DNA from: Puniceicoccales bacterium | Lineage (GTDB): Bacteria; Verrucomicrobiota; Verrucomicrobiia; Opitutales; JAIRLM01 | Direction of reading: 5' to 3' | Assembly: GCA_031282565.1 (NCBI GenBank) | Contig: JAITDL010000047.1 | Span: forward strand, 1 to 6,193 | DNA length: 6,193 nt | Shown: positions 1 through 5,510 of the stretch, piece after piece | How positions within the stretch are numbered: position 1 is the stretch's first letter | Layout: each line of letters opens with the position of its first letter | The notes under the pieces: model-generated | Database searches by the model: none | The model's input: only the letters and a program-made list of their open reading frames with translations | What the model was told of the DNA's origin: nothing | Position numbers and translations under genes: made by a program

Positions 1-68
1 GTCTCTGGTCTCTGGTCTCTGGTCTCTGGTCTCTGGTCTCTGGTCTCTGGTCTCTGGTCTCTGGTCTC
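1..68. repeat. 7-bp tandem repeat (GTCTCTG)n
   Basis: Nine perfect copies of GTCTCTG are followed by a tenth cut to GTCTC, ending at position 68. There is no sequence variation between copies. The array starts at the first base of the window, so its true length is unknown and may continue to the left. A 7-bp period is not a multiple of three and there is no supporting coding signal, so this is probably an intergenic microsatellite. It lies about 100 bp beyond the 3' end of der. The perfect identity points to recent slippage expansion, or to collapse or expansion at an assembly edge. Confidence 0.97.
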
Positions 69-169
69 ATCCACAACCAATTCTGACAGGGGAATTTAGG
101 AATGTAAAGAAAGTTTTACAAAAATTGGGGAAATTTTTGATTTCAGCTAAATCGCGCGGGTTTAGATGT
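69..169. other. AT-rich spacer downstream of der
   Basis: This is the spacer between the 7-bp repeat and the der stop codon. It is AT-rich and holds no convincing gene. It contains a small AT-only inverted repeat, TGTAAA at 103-108 and TTTACA at 115-120. It also contains the near-palindrome AAATTGGGGAAATTT. Neither forms a strong GC stem followed by a T-run in the direction of der transcription, so I do not call a terminator here. Confidence 0.5.
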
Positions 170-1558
170 TTAGTGCTTCTTCGAGTTTCGCTTCGGCTTG
201 GAGACGAAGTCCAGCGACAGTGGGCAGCCGCCGAGGTGGAAGCGCTCCACCAGACGATTCCTAAGTCGCGTGAGCTGAGTACCATGGAGCAGCCGTTCGT
301 CGTTGCAGTAAATGCGAAGGGCCGTCGGCGACGTCGAAGTTTGCAGGGCATAGAAAATTTTAAACGATTTCCCTCCGCCGTGATTCTGGATCCCGTCGCC
401 GCAAAGTTCTGCCATGAAGCTGTTTAGCTGACCGGTTCCAATTTTCACTGCGCTCCTTTCGCGGAGGTCAATGGCGCTGGCGCAGATTCCGTCAACGGCG
501 AGGCCGCTTTTCGCTGAAAGGAAGATGATTGGGATGGCCGGCCATTGGAAAAGTTCCTTCCGCAGAGCTCTTTCGAATTCTTCGCGAAAGGTGCCGATGT
601 CTTCGTACTGTGGAAGTGTGTCCCTGCTAACGGCATCCAGCGCCAGGTCCCACTTGTTGACGGCGATGGCGAGGCATTTCTTTTTCTCCATCACGCTTGC
701 TGCGATGGACTTATCAAATGAACTCAACCCTCTGGCGGCGTCGAGCACCAGAAACACGACGTCGGCCTCCTCAATCGCTCCATGGGCCCGGCGGGACGAG
801 AAAAACTCAACGGGCGACGAAATTTTTTTGATGGCGCGCAGGCCAGCCGTGTCCAGGAGCCGCATGGGGTGGTCGCTGCCGCCTTTGCTGTAGGTGAAAT
901 CTCCGTGTATTGTGTCTCTTGTTGTTCCGGCTACGGCACTTACTATGGAACGATTTCCGCCGAGGAGACAATTTGCGATGGACGATTTCCCGACGTTTGG
1001 CGCGCCAACTATGGCCAAGGTGGTTGGGCGTTCGCTATCAGGTTCAGTGGCAACGGCTTGCATGTCGGCGTAGATGCGTGATTCCAGTGATCCGATGGCG
1101 CGGCCGTGTTCAGCGGAAATCGCCACCTGGCTGCCGCCAAAGCCGAGAGGCGACCAGGAGTCGACGGTGGCGTCCATGGCCTCATTGTCGATTTTGTTTA
1201 TGGCGAGCACTATGCGCTTCCCGGTTTTGCGCAATTTTGCTGCGATTTCCAGATCCTGGGGCAGTGGGCCTGAGCGGCCGTCGACGACGAAAACTAGCAA
1301 ATCCGCCATGGCCAGGGCCATGGAAACCTGATTCTCCACGGCCTCCACAAGCTCGTCGGGAGTTTCTCCGCCGCAGAGACATAGTCCGCCGGTGTCCAAA
1401 AGCGTTGCGCCGTTTGGCAGGTCGGCGGAAACGACGTCCCTGGTTACGCCAGGTTGGCCGTGGACGATCGATAAACGTGAGCGGGCCAGGCGATTAAATA
1501 GTCTGCTCTTTCCAACATTGGGCCGCCCAACGAGCGCGATGCAGAATTTTTTCGCCAT
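170..1558 (-). CDS. der: Ribosome biogenesis GTPase Der (EngA), double-Era-like GTPase
   Basis: Der is a cytoplasmic GTPase needed for late assembly of the 50S ribosomal subunit; it has two tandem GTPase domains and a C-terminal KH-like domain. All are visible here in 462 residues, a normal family length. GTPase domain 1 has the P-loop GRPNVGKS (11-18), G2 in GVTRD (37-41), G3 DTGGL (55-59), G4 NKID (121-124) and G5 SAE (148-150). Domain 2 has GAPNVGKS (185-192), TTRD (212-215), DTAGL (236-240), NKWD (301-304) and SAK (348-350). The KH-like part covers about 373-452 and ends in a basic tail (KPKRNSKKH). No catalytic motif is missing. Residue 19 after the first P-loop is Arg rather than the commoner Thr, while the Mg-binding Ser18 is kept. 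The ATG is well placed because the P-loop follows after 10 residues, yet no Shine-Dalgarno sequence precedes it; an inverted repeat sits there instead. The gene is co-directional with, and 102 bp downstream of, the 308-residue membrane-protein gene. Confidence 0.98.
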   Translation of the reverse strand: MAKKFCIALVGRPNVGKSRLFNRLARSRLSIVHGQPGVTRDVVSADLPNGATLLDTGGLCLCGGETPDELVEAVENQVSMALAMADLLVFVVDGRSGPLPQDLEIAAKLRKTGKRIVLAINKIDNEAMDATVDSWSPLGFGGSQVAISAEHGRAIGSLESRIYADMQAVATEPDSERPTTLAIVGAPNVGKSSIANCLLGGNRSIVSAVAGTTRDTIHGDFTYSKGGSDHPMRLLDTAGLRAIKKISSPVEFFSSRRAHGAIEEADVVFLVLDAARGLSSFDKSIAASVMEKKKCLAIAVNKWDLALDAVSRDTLPQYEDIGTFREEFERALRKELFQWPAIPIIFLSAKSGLAVDGICASAIDLRERSAVKIGTGQLNSFMAELCGDGIQNHGGGKSFKIFYALQTSTSPTALRIYCNDERLLHGTQLTRLRNRLVERFHLGGCPLSLDFVSKPKRNSKKH

Positions 1559-1561
1559 GGC

Positions 1562-1594
1562 GCGTCATTGCAGACACGGCGCAGGGAATGACGC
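1562..1594 (-). promoter_or_regulatory. Perfect 8-bp inverted repeat just upstream of the der start
   Basis: GCGTCATT at 1562-1569 and AATGACGC at 1587-1594 are exact reverse complements separated by 17 bases. In the der transcript the stem would end 3 nt before the ATG, where a ribosome binding site would normally lie. No U-run follows, so an intrinsic terminator for the upstream gene is unlikely. It could be an mRNA hairpin controlling der translation, a protein operator, or chance. The function is inference; the symmetry is seen directly. Confidence 0.4.
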
Positions 1595-1660
1595 AACAAC
1601 AAAAGAAACGGCGAATTCCAAATGGCCGGCCGGCAGTCCAATTTAGTCGCCATAGCTGCA

Positions 1661-2587
1661 TTAGTCTTCGTCGTCGGCAAATTCTTCCTCGTCGCCGGTA
1701 AGTTTGTCCTCGTCGTCTGTAAGTTTGTCTTCGTCGTCGGTAAATTTGTCCTCGTCGTCGGTAAATTCTTCCGCGGCGCCACCGCCTAAGCAAACTTCGC
1801 GCTCGCTGTCGACAGCTTCCAGTAGAGCATCGCCGTCAAGTTTTTTCGCTGTATCACTATTTGAGGAATCTTTGCGTTGTTCGCTGCTAAGGTCCCATTT
1901 GATATCGTCGACAGGTTCTTCACTTGAGGAACTGTATGAGGAATATTCTTGCTGGATGCTGCCATGGTCCAATGGGGTATCGCCGTCAATGCTGCTGTCG
2001 GTGGTGTATTGGTCTGGTTCGGTGGAATTCGACGATTTTTTAACGTCATCGTCATCATCGGCAAAGCAAGCTGAGGTGACGGAATCGAAGCATATTGGGT
2101 CGCGCCTTTCGCCCACTGCAATAGCTGGCCAAACTTTAACTGGCTCAGCTGGTGCGGTGATCAACGGCGAGGTTTTGGCTTGGCGCTGCGGCGGGCTGTT
2201 GAGTGTTGTCTTGGGAGTGCTTTTCGGTTTCTGCGGTGGAGTAATTTCCGGTTCATGCGGAGCACATCGCTTGATGGCAATGTCGCCGGATTCCGACGGC
2301 TGCGGAGCTGGATCTTGTGAGGCGGTTCCGCCGTCGCCTTTTGTGACTGCGCGCGGAAATCCGTTCCATGCCGTGGAAATAGCGGCGAACAACCTTCCAT
2401 ATGCCGATTGTGCTAGGAATCCTCCCAGGACGTAGGATAGGATGGCAATAACTGCAACCAGTGGAAGTAAAATGGCGGTGAATATTCTGCAGAAAATTAG
2501 ACGTGCAGCTGTGACTTTCACACCTCGGGCGCTGCTCACGATCCCGCAATCGACTGTTCTGCGAGATGTGACGGCGGAAACAAACAT
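1661..2587 (-). CDS. Hypothetical membrane-anchored protein with Pro-rich linker and acidic C-terminal repeats
   Basis: I do not recognise this 308-residue protein. A hydrophobic segment at about 35-59 (TAILLPLVAVIAILSYVLGGFLA) follows basic residues R29 and R34 and should form one membrane helix. Residues about 92-155 are rich in Pro, Lys, Thr and Ser, like an extended stalk. From about 176 the chain becomes acidic and Ser-rich (ADDDDD at 176-181; a Ser cluster near 216-222). The last 35 residues (274-308) are five 7-residue units of the type (K/E)-(F/L)-T-D-D-E-D, and the stop follows directly. No enzymatic motif is visible, and most of the chain after the membrane segment looks disordered. 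The given ATG lacks a Shine-Dalgarno sequence. An in-frame GTG at codon 23 (2519-2521) would start just before the basic/hydrophobic segment and is a plausible alternative. It is divergent from the 878-residue gene and precedes der in the same direction. A 243-codon frame is open on the opposite strand; I prefer this one for its length and sensible membrane-protein layout. Confidence 0.7.
   Translation of the reverse strand: MFVSAVTSRRTVDCGIVSSARGVKVTAARLIFCRIFTAILLPLVAVIAILSYVLGGFLAQSAYGRLFAAISTAWNGFPRAVTKGDGGTASQDPAPQPSESGDIAIKRCAPHEPEITPPQKPKSTPKTTLNSPPQRQAKTSPLITAPAEPVKVWPAIAVGERRDPICFDSVTSACFADDDDDVKKSSNSTEPDQYTTDSSIDGDTPLDHGSIQQEYSSYSSSSEEPVDDIKWDLSSEQRKDSSNSDTAKKLDGDALLEAVDSEREVCLGGGAAEEFTDDEDKFTDDEDKLTDDEDKLTGDEEEFADDED
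1664..1768 (-). repeat. Five tandem 21-bp units encoding an acidic heptapeptide
   Basis: Five 21-bp units run back to back (1664-1684, 1685-1705, 1706-1726, 1727-1747, 1748-1768) with only a few substitutions between them. Read on the minus strand they encode, from N to C terminus, EFTDDED, KFTDDED, KLTDDED, KLTGDEE and EFADDED, and then the TAA stop. The two units nearest the stop are the most diverged, and the middle ones are nearly identical. Because 21 is a multiple of three, gain or loss of a unit keeps the reading frame, so copy number can vary without breaking the protein. Confidence 0.95.
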
Positions 2588-2648
2588 GAAGAACAGAAAC
2601 TGCGGATATGCAGGAAAGTCAATTGAAAAAGCGAAGCGTGAAAAGTGA

Positions 2649-2701
2649 GGGCGCCGCGCTGTGGTGTTTCGCCGCTACCAAAATACTATTTCGCGGCGCC
2701 C
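2649..2701. promoter_or_regulatory. Perfect 10-bp GC-rich inverted repeat
   Basis: GGGCGCCGCG at 2649-2658 and CGCGGCGCCC at 2692-2701 are exact reverse complements around a 33-base centre. A shorter nested pair, TGGT (2662-2665) and ACCA (2677-2680), lies inside the loop. Located between two divergent genes, it could be an operator for a dimeric or multimeric regulator, or a stem-loop in a leader transcript. No T-run follows either arm, so it is not a typical intrinsic terminator. The symmetry is certain; the function is inferred. Confidence 0.45.
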
Positions 2702-2781
2702 CAACAAATTTTGCGGCCAATCTGCTGCCGTTGCTGCGGAGAATTACAGGGTCCGAAAGCAACGACGCTCGAAAAAAATTT

Positions 2782-2809
2782 TTGACTTTTGATGAAAAAT
2801 TTGCACAAT
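2782..2809 (+). promoter_or_regulatory. Sigma70-like promoter for the 878-residue gene
   Basis: A TTGACT -35 hexamer (2782-2787; five of six matches to TTGACA) and a CACAAT -10 hexamer (2804-2809; four of six matches to TATAAT) are 16 bp apart in a strongly AT-rich stretch. Transcription would be expected to begin near 2816, only about 4 nt before the GTG start at 2820, giving a nearly leaderless mRNA. The in-frame TAA at 2814-2816 rules out an earlier start codon. Confidence 0.5.
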
Positions 2810-2819
2810 AAATTAATCC

Positions 2820-5456
2820 GTGGTCGACAAGATTGACAGTCCCGATTCCGGCCTATGTGCATTCGCCGCATTTCTTGTTGGTTCTAACATAGCTACGCAA
2901 GTATTTACGAATTTGCGTGCTAAGTGCAAAGTGCTATCTTTGGACGATGTCCCAGGAAAAATTGGCGGGGCTGTGCGTTTTTCCAACACGACCATAGGGA
3001 TAATTTTAAAAATCGCACTCTATGTATTCTCCGCTGGGATTCTATTTTTTGTTTATTTGTGTGCCATTAATAGCGATGCATTTAAGGTGACAGTTGCCAG
3101 CTGCTGCAAAGTAGTTTCGCATGGGCTTCCAATGGAAGCTGGCGCGCCGGAAGATTCCGAAGTGTCTCTACATCAGGCGCCGCCGGCCCAAAGCCCAGGT
3201 CCAAGCGTTCTTCCGCCGCCGCCTACGAAGCCGCAAAACATTAGCGATGAACAGCATGAATTCCTGCTGGGAGCATCAGCTGTTGTGATTTCGTCTCTTG
3301 ACAGCGATCTCATAGGCATAGATCGCACCGATGGCGTGCGCGAAACCATATCCATCACCTATGACGATCTAAATAAGTTCTATCCGAATATCAGCAAAGT
3401 TGTTTTTAGCGGCAGTGGGCATACGTCGGGTGTAGATCTTTCACGGCTCACGGCGGTTGAGGCTGTTGAGGTTGATGAAGTAAGAATAGAAAAATCGCTA
3501 ATTTTGGGCCCTGGAGTGAAGCTGCTTACCGTTAAAAATTCCACAATTGGCGAAATTAATCTATTAAACTGCGGCAATTTGACCGACGTAACATTTTATT
3601 GTTGCGTGGAAAAACCTCCAACTTCCGTTGGGAAATTAATATTTCCGCTGTATTCAATGGCGAAAGTGTGCATGGACGGCGTTTGGTGCGAAGACAACGA
3701 TTGCATTGATGCGATAGCTTCTCAATGTCCGTATGGCGCAGTAACCAACCGTGCAGTTGCGTTAAGCGAAGCGAGCCACATGGCGCTATGCAGTGCTGCT
3801 TCAGTTGAAATTATTCCGAGCTGCGACTGTAAAATGCATGTCCGAGTGCCCTCCATTGCAGGTGGGGAAACAATTGAAGTAGTAATTAGTGAAAATGATT
3901 TTAATCGCTATGCAAACATCGAAGAAATTACTATCAGCGCAGATTTGCATTGCCGTACAGATTTTTCACGTTTGGAGCACATAAAGAAAGTTGCGTGCAT
4001 CGGTGCTAGGGTGGCGGGTGTGCTCGTCCTAGGTGGGAATGTGGAAACTTTCATTGCCGAAAATTCACATCTTGAACATGGATTTGATTTTTCGCGCTGC
4101 AGCAAGCTTTCTGAGGTGCGATTTGTAAGCTGCAAAGATAGCTGTTTGGGCGACTGCGACATTGTGAAGTCAATGCTTCCACCTGACTGTAATGTGCAGG
4201 TGTATTTGGTAGGTGAATGGACCCATATGAAAGATCTTGAGTCAGTGCGCAAATATTTTGCTGATATTCAGGGAGTTACACTTACGTGCGATGAGCTGGC
4301 AATGGACGATGGACGCCTCTATCGCGACAAATTGGGCAGAGTATCGCGTGTGAAAATTTGCGAGTTTAATCCTTCCAGCGGCGTGGTCAAAATGCATCTA
4401 GGCAATGGTGATCTAAATGAGTATGGTTCAGAGGTTGTTAGTGTCAGTATCGCCGCGATGAATAGCTATGCAAACATCGAAGCGATTGTTCTCGAAAATG
4501 CGATCATTACAGCATCCGTCGATCTTTCAAGTTTACGGCACATCAGGGAAGTTGCTTCCATTAATACGCACGTATGTGGCGATATTATTTTTGGTGAAAG
4601 TGTTGAAGTGGTTAGGATGGAACGTCCATGCATCAAGGGTGCAATTGATTTCAGCAAATGCACTGCCCTCAGGTCGGTAGTATTCGATGCCTCCTTCAAG
4701 GATAGAGGCGCCGCCAGTGGAATGGTAATTTTCGGCGAAGTGAAATTCCACCAAGATTCGAATGCGAAGGTGCTGCTAACCGGCGTGTGGGAAAGCCACA
4801 GGAAAATTGATGATATGCGCAAACAACTTGCAAAGTTTGCGTCGCTTGAAGTTAGGTGCGATGTGACGGAAACTCTTGATGAGGGATTTCCTGGATATCA
4901 TGAGCTGCTGGGGCGCTCATCATCCGTGGAAGTTTGTGGCCGCAGCACAGCGTATGCATTTTACATGACAATGAAATGCCTAGATGCGAATGGTGTTGCA
5001 ATTGGAACTGCCCATGCTAAAATTCGCACACTAGGCCGATATAGAAATATTGGGAAAATCACCTTCACTGGCGGTGTCAGATATTCTTTTAATGCTGATG
5101 ATTTGATTAGCGCCAAGGAAATCGTTTTTGACGACGGCTGCATATATGGCGAGATTGCTTTTAGCGAACATGCTAGTGCCGTTGTGATGAGGGGGTGTGA
5201 AATCGGTGCAGCCCTTGATTTCTCCAAGTGCAGTTCTCTTCGCTGCCTAACATTCGATAATTGCTATTTGCATGATAGTGATAACGATAGTATGTACGAG
5301 CGCAATGCTGAAGTGAAATTCCCAAATTGTTCGGATTTGCAGGTGATGATAGTTGGCGGTTGGCAATACGGTGACAGTCTTTCCGCTGTGCGCAAGCTAT
5401 GTGCCAATGCTGGAATTGCTGTAGCCAAAGACAGTGCGACCATTGTCACAAAGTAG
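2820..5456 (+). CDS. Hypothetical membrane-anchored protein with four tandem LRR/solenoid-like modules
   Basis: I do not recognise this 878-residue protein as a named family. It has a cytoplasmic-looking N terminus, one strong membrane helix at about 58-83 (IGIILKIALYVFSAGILFFVYLCAI), a Pro-rich linker at about 118-139, then four divergent tandem modules at roughly 143-306, 316-488, 499-682 and 691-868. Each module follows the same order: a short strand; a 'Y-x-N-I' strand (YPNISKVVF, YANIEEITI, YANIEAIVL, YRNIGKITF); an 'F/L-S-x-L' coil; an 'xLGxxVxxxxxxxxxI' coil; a coil ending 'DFSKCxxLxxVxFxxC'; and a closing 'V-x-x-x-G-x-W' followed by a helix with 'xxVRKxxA'. The hydrophobic spacing in about 20-residue steps resembles leucine-rich-repeat or BspA-like beta-solenoid proteins. 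Cys is frequent (about 37). No enzymatic motif is visible. The GTG is the first possible start after an in-frame TAA at 2814, with no Shine-Dalgarno sequence. The gene is AT-richer than der. A surface, adhesion or protein-binding role is inference only. Confidence 0.85.
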   Translation: MVDKIDSPDSGLCAFAAFLVGSNIATQVFTNLRAKCKVLSLDDVPGKIGGAVRFSNTTIGIILKIALYVFSAGILFFVYLCAINSDAFKVTVASCCKVVSHGLPMEAGAPEDSEVSLHQAPPAQSPGPSVLPPPPTKPQNISDEQHEFLLGASAVVISSLDSDLIGIDRTDGVRETISITYDDLNKFYPNISKVVFSGSGHTSGVDLSRLTAVEAVEVDEVRIEKSLILGPGVKLLTVKNSTIGEINLLNCGNLTDVTFYCCVEKPPTSVGKLIFPLYSMAKVCMDGVWCEDNDCIDAIASQCPYGAVTNRAVALSEASHMALCSAASVEIIPSCDCKMHVRVPSIAGGETIEVVISENDFNRYANIEEITISADLHCRTDFSRLEHIKKVACIGARVAGVLVLGGNVETFIAENSHLEHGFDFSRCSKLSEVRFVSCKDSCLGDCDIVKSMLPPDCNVQVYLVGEWTHMKDLESVRKYFADIQGVTLTCDELAMDDGRLYRDKLGRVSRVKICEFNPSSGVVKMHLGNGDLNEYGSEVVSVSIAAMNSYANIEAIVLENAIITASVDLSSLRHIREVASINTHVCGDIIFGESVEVVRMERPCIKGAIDFSKCTALRSVVFDASFKDRGAASGMVIFGEVKFHQDSNAKVLLTGVWESHRKIDDMRKQLAKFASLEVRCDVTETLDEGFPGYHELLGRSSSVEVCGRSTAYAFYMTMKCLDANGVAIGTAHAKIRTLGRYRNIGKITFTGGVRYSFNADDLISAKEIVFDDGCIYGEIAFSEHASAVVMRGCEIGAALDFSKCSSLRCLTFDNCYLHDSDNDSMYERNAEVKFPNCSDLQVMIVGGWQYGDSLSAVRKLCANAGIAVAKDSATIVTK
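3246..3737 (+). repeat. Module 1 of the four-module protein
   Basis: Residues about 143-306. Landmarks are ASAVVIS at 152, YPNISKVVF at 188-196, VDLSRL at 205-210, LILGPGV at 227-233, NCGNLTDVTFYCC at 250-262 and VCMDGVW at 283-289. This module departs most from the common 'FSKC' form, with LLNC instead. The edges are set by alignment by eye and are approximate. Confidence 0.75.
3765..4283 (+). repeat. Module 2 of the four-module protein
   Basis: Residues about 316-488. Landmarks are AASVEII at 326-332, YANIEEITI at 364-372, TDFSRL at 380-385, LVLGGNVETF at 402-411, DFSRCSKLSEVRFVSC at 423-438, VYLVGEW at 461-467 and SVRKYFA at 475-481. It shares an exact 18-bp DNA word with module 3. Confidence 0.8.
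4314..4865 (+). repeat. Module 3 of the four-module protein
   Basis: Residues about 499-682. Landmarks are RVSRVKI at 507-513, YANIEAIVL at 550-558, VDLSSL at 567-572, IIFGESVEVV at 589-598, DFSKCTALRSVVF at 610-622, VLLTGVW at 651-657 and DMRKQLA at 665-671. It is the longest module, with extra residues between the first strand and the YANI strand. Confidence 0.8.
4890..5423 (+). repeat. Module 4 of the four-module protein
   Basis: Residues about 691-868, ending shortly before the stop. Landmarks are SSVEVCG at 701-707, YRNIGKITF at 741-749, IYGEIAFSEHASAVVM at 775-790, DFSKCSSLRCLTFDNC at 800-815, VMIVGGW at 842-848 and AVRKLCA at 856-862. The protein ends about 10 residues after this module, so no separate C-terminal domain exists. 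Confidence 0.8.
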
Positions 5457-5465
5457 CGACCGATG

Positions 5466-5491
5466 AAATCTAATTCCCTGGGTGATTTTTT
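5466..5491 (+). terminator. Weak terminator-like hairpin with T-run
   Basis: AAATC (5466-5470) can pair with GATTT (5484-5488), leaving a CCCTGGG-containing loop, and a run of six T (5486-5491) overlaps the right arm. The stem is short and AT-rich, so this is only a weak candidate terminator for the 878-residue gene, 10 nt after its stop. If it does not work, the gene could be read through into the next one. Confidence 0.2.
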
Positions 5492-5510
5492 GGCAGATGG
5501 ATTAGGTTGA

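Larger units (their letters stand above)
2588..2819. other. Divergent intergenic region between two membrane-protein genes
   Basis: This 232-bp gap separates the start codons of the 308-residue (minus) and 878-residue (plus) genes, so it should carry promoters in both directions. It contains a perfect 10-bp inverted repeat and a rightward sigma70-like promoter, listed separately. For leftward transcription a TTGACT hexamer can be read on the minus strand at about 2617-2622, but I find no convincing -10 at the right distance, so I do not call that promoter. A 67-codon plus-strand frame inside the gap (2608-2811) lacks a ribosome binding site and any recognisable content. Confidence 0.6.

Noticed and set aside
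1..68. The 7-bp array as a CRISPR-like or iteron array
   Set aside because: There are no spacers between copies and no replication gene or AT-rich origin features nearby; a simple microsatellite explains it.
103..120. TGTAAA/TTTACA hairpin as der terminator
   Set aside because: The stem is only six A/T pairs and no T-run follows in the direction of der transcription.
125..427. 100-codon plus-strand frame at the 3' end of der
   Set aside because: Most of it is antisense to the conserved KH domain of Der and it has no domain signal.
910..1497. Plus-strand frame of 195 codons opposite der
   Set aside because: It is the complement of a conserved GTPase gene, is very rich in Arg, and has no recognisable domain; der in the other strand explains the DNA fully.
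1624..1634. GGCCGGCCGGC palindromic run between the two minus-strand genes
   Set aside because: It is short, self-overlapping and GC-rich, without a T-run; similar words occur inside der, so it is probably a composition effect.
1444..1793. Two minus-strand frames with Thr/Asn or Arg/Tyr repeats overlapping the acidic repeat and der
   Set aside because: They are shifted readings of the same 21-bp repeat, which stays open in every frame, and they run into the der coding region.
1704..2435. Plus-strand frame of 243 codons opposite the 308-residue gene, starting with Ser-rich repeats
   Set aside because: The opposite frame is longer and has a coherent membrane anchor, linker and acidic tail. 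The Ser repeats are the mirror of the 21-bp units. It is kept only as a less likely alternative.
2608..2811. 67-codon plus-strand frame in the divergent intergenic region
   Set aside because: It has no ribosome binding site and no recognisable content, and it spans the inverted repeat and promoter of the next gene.
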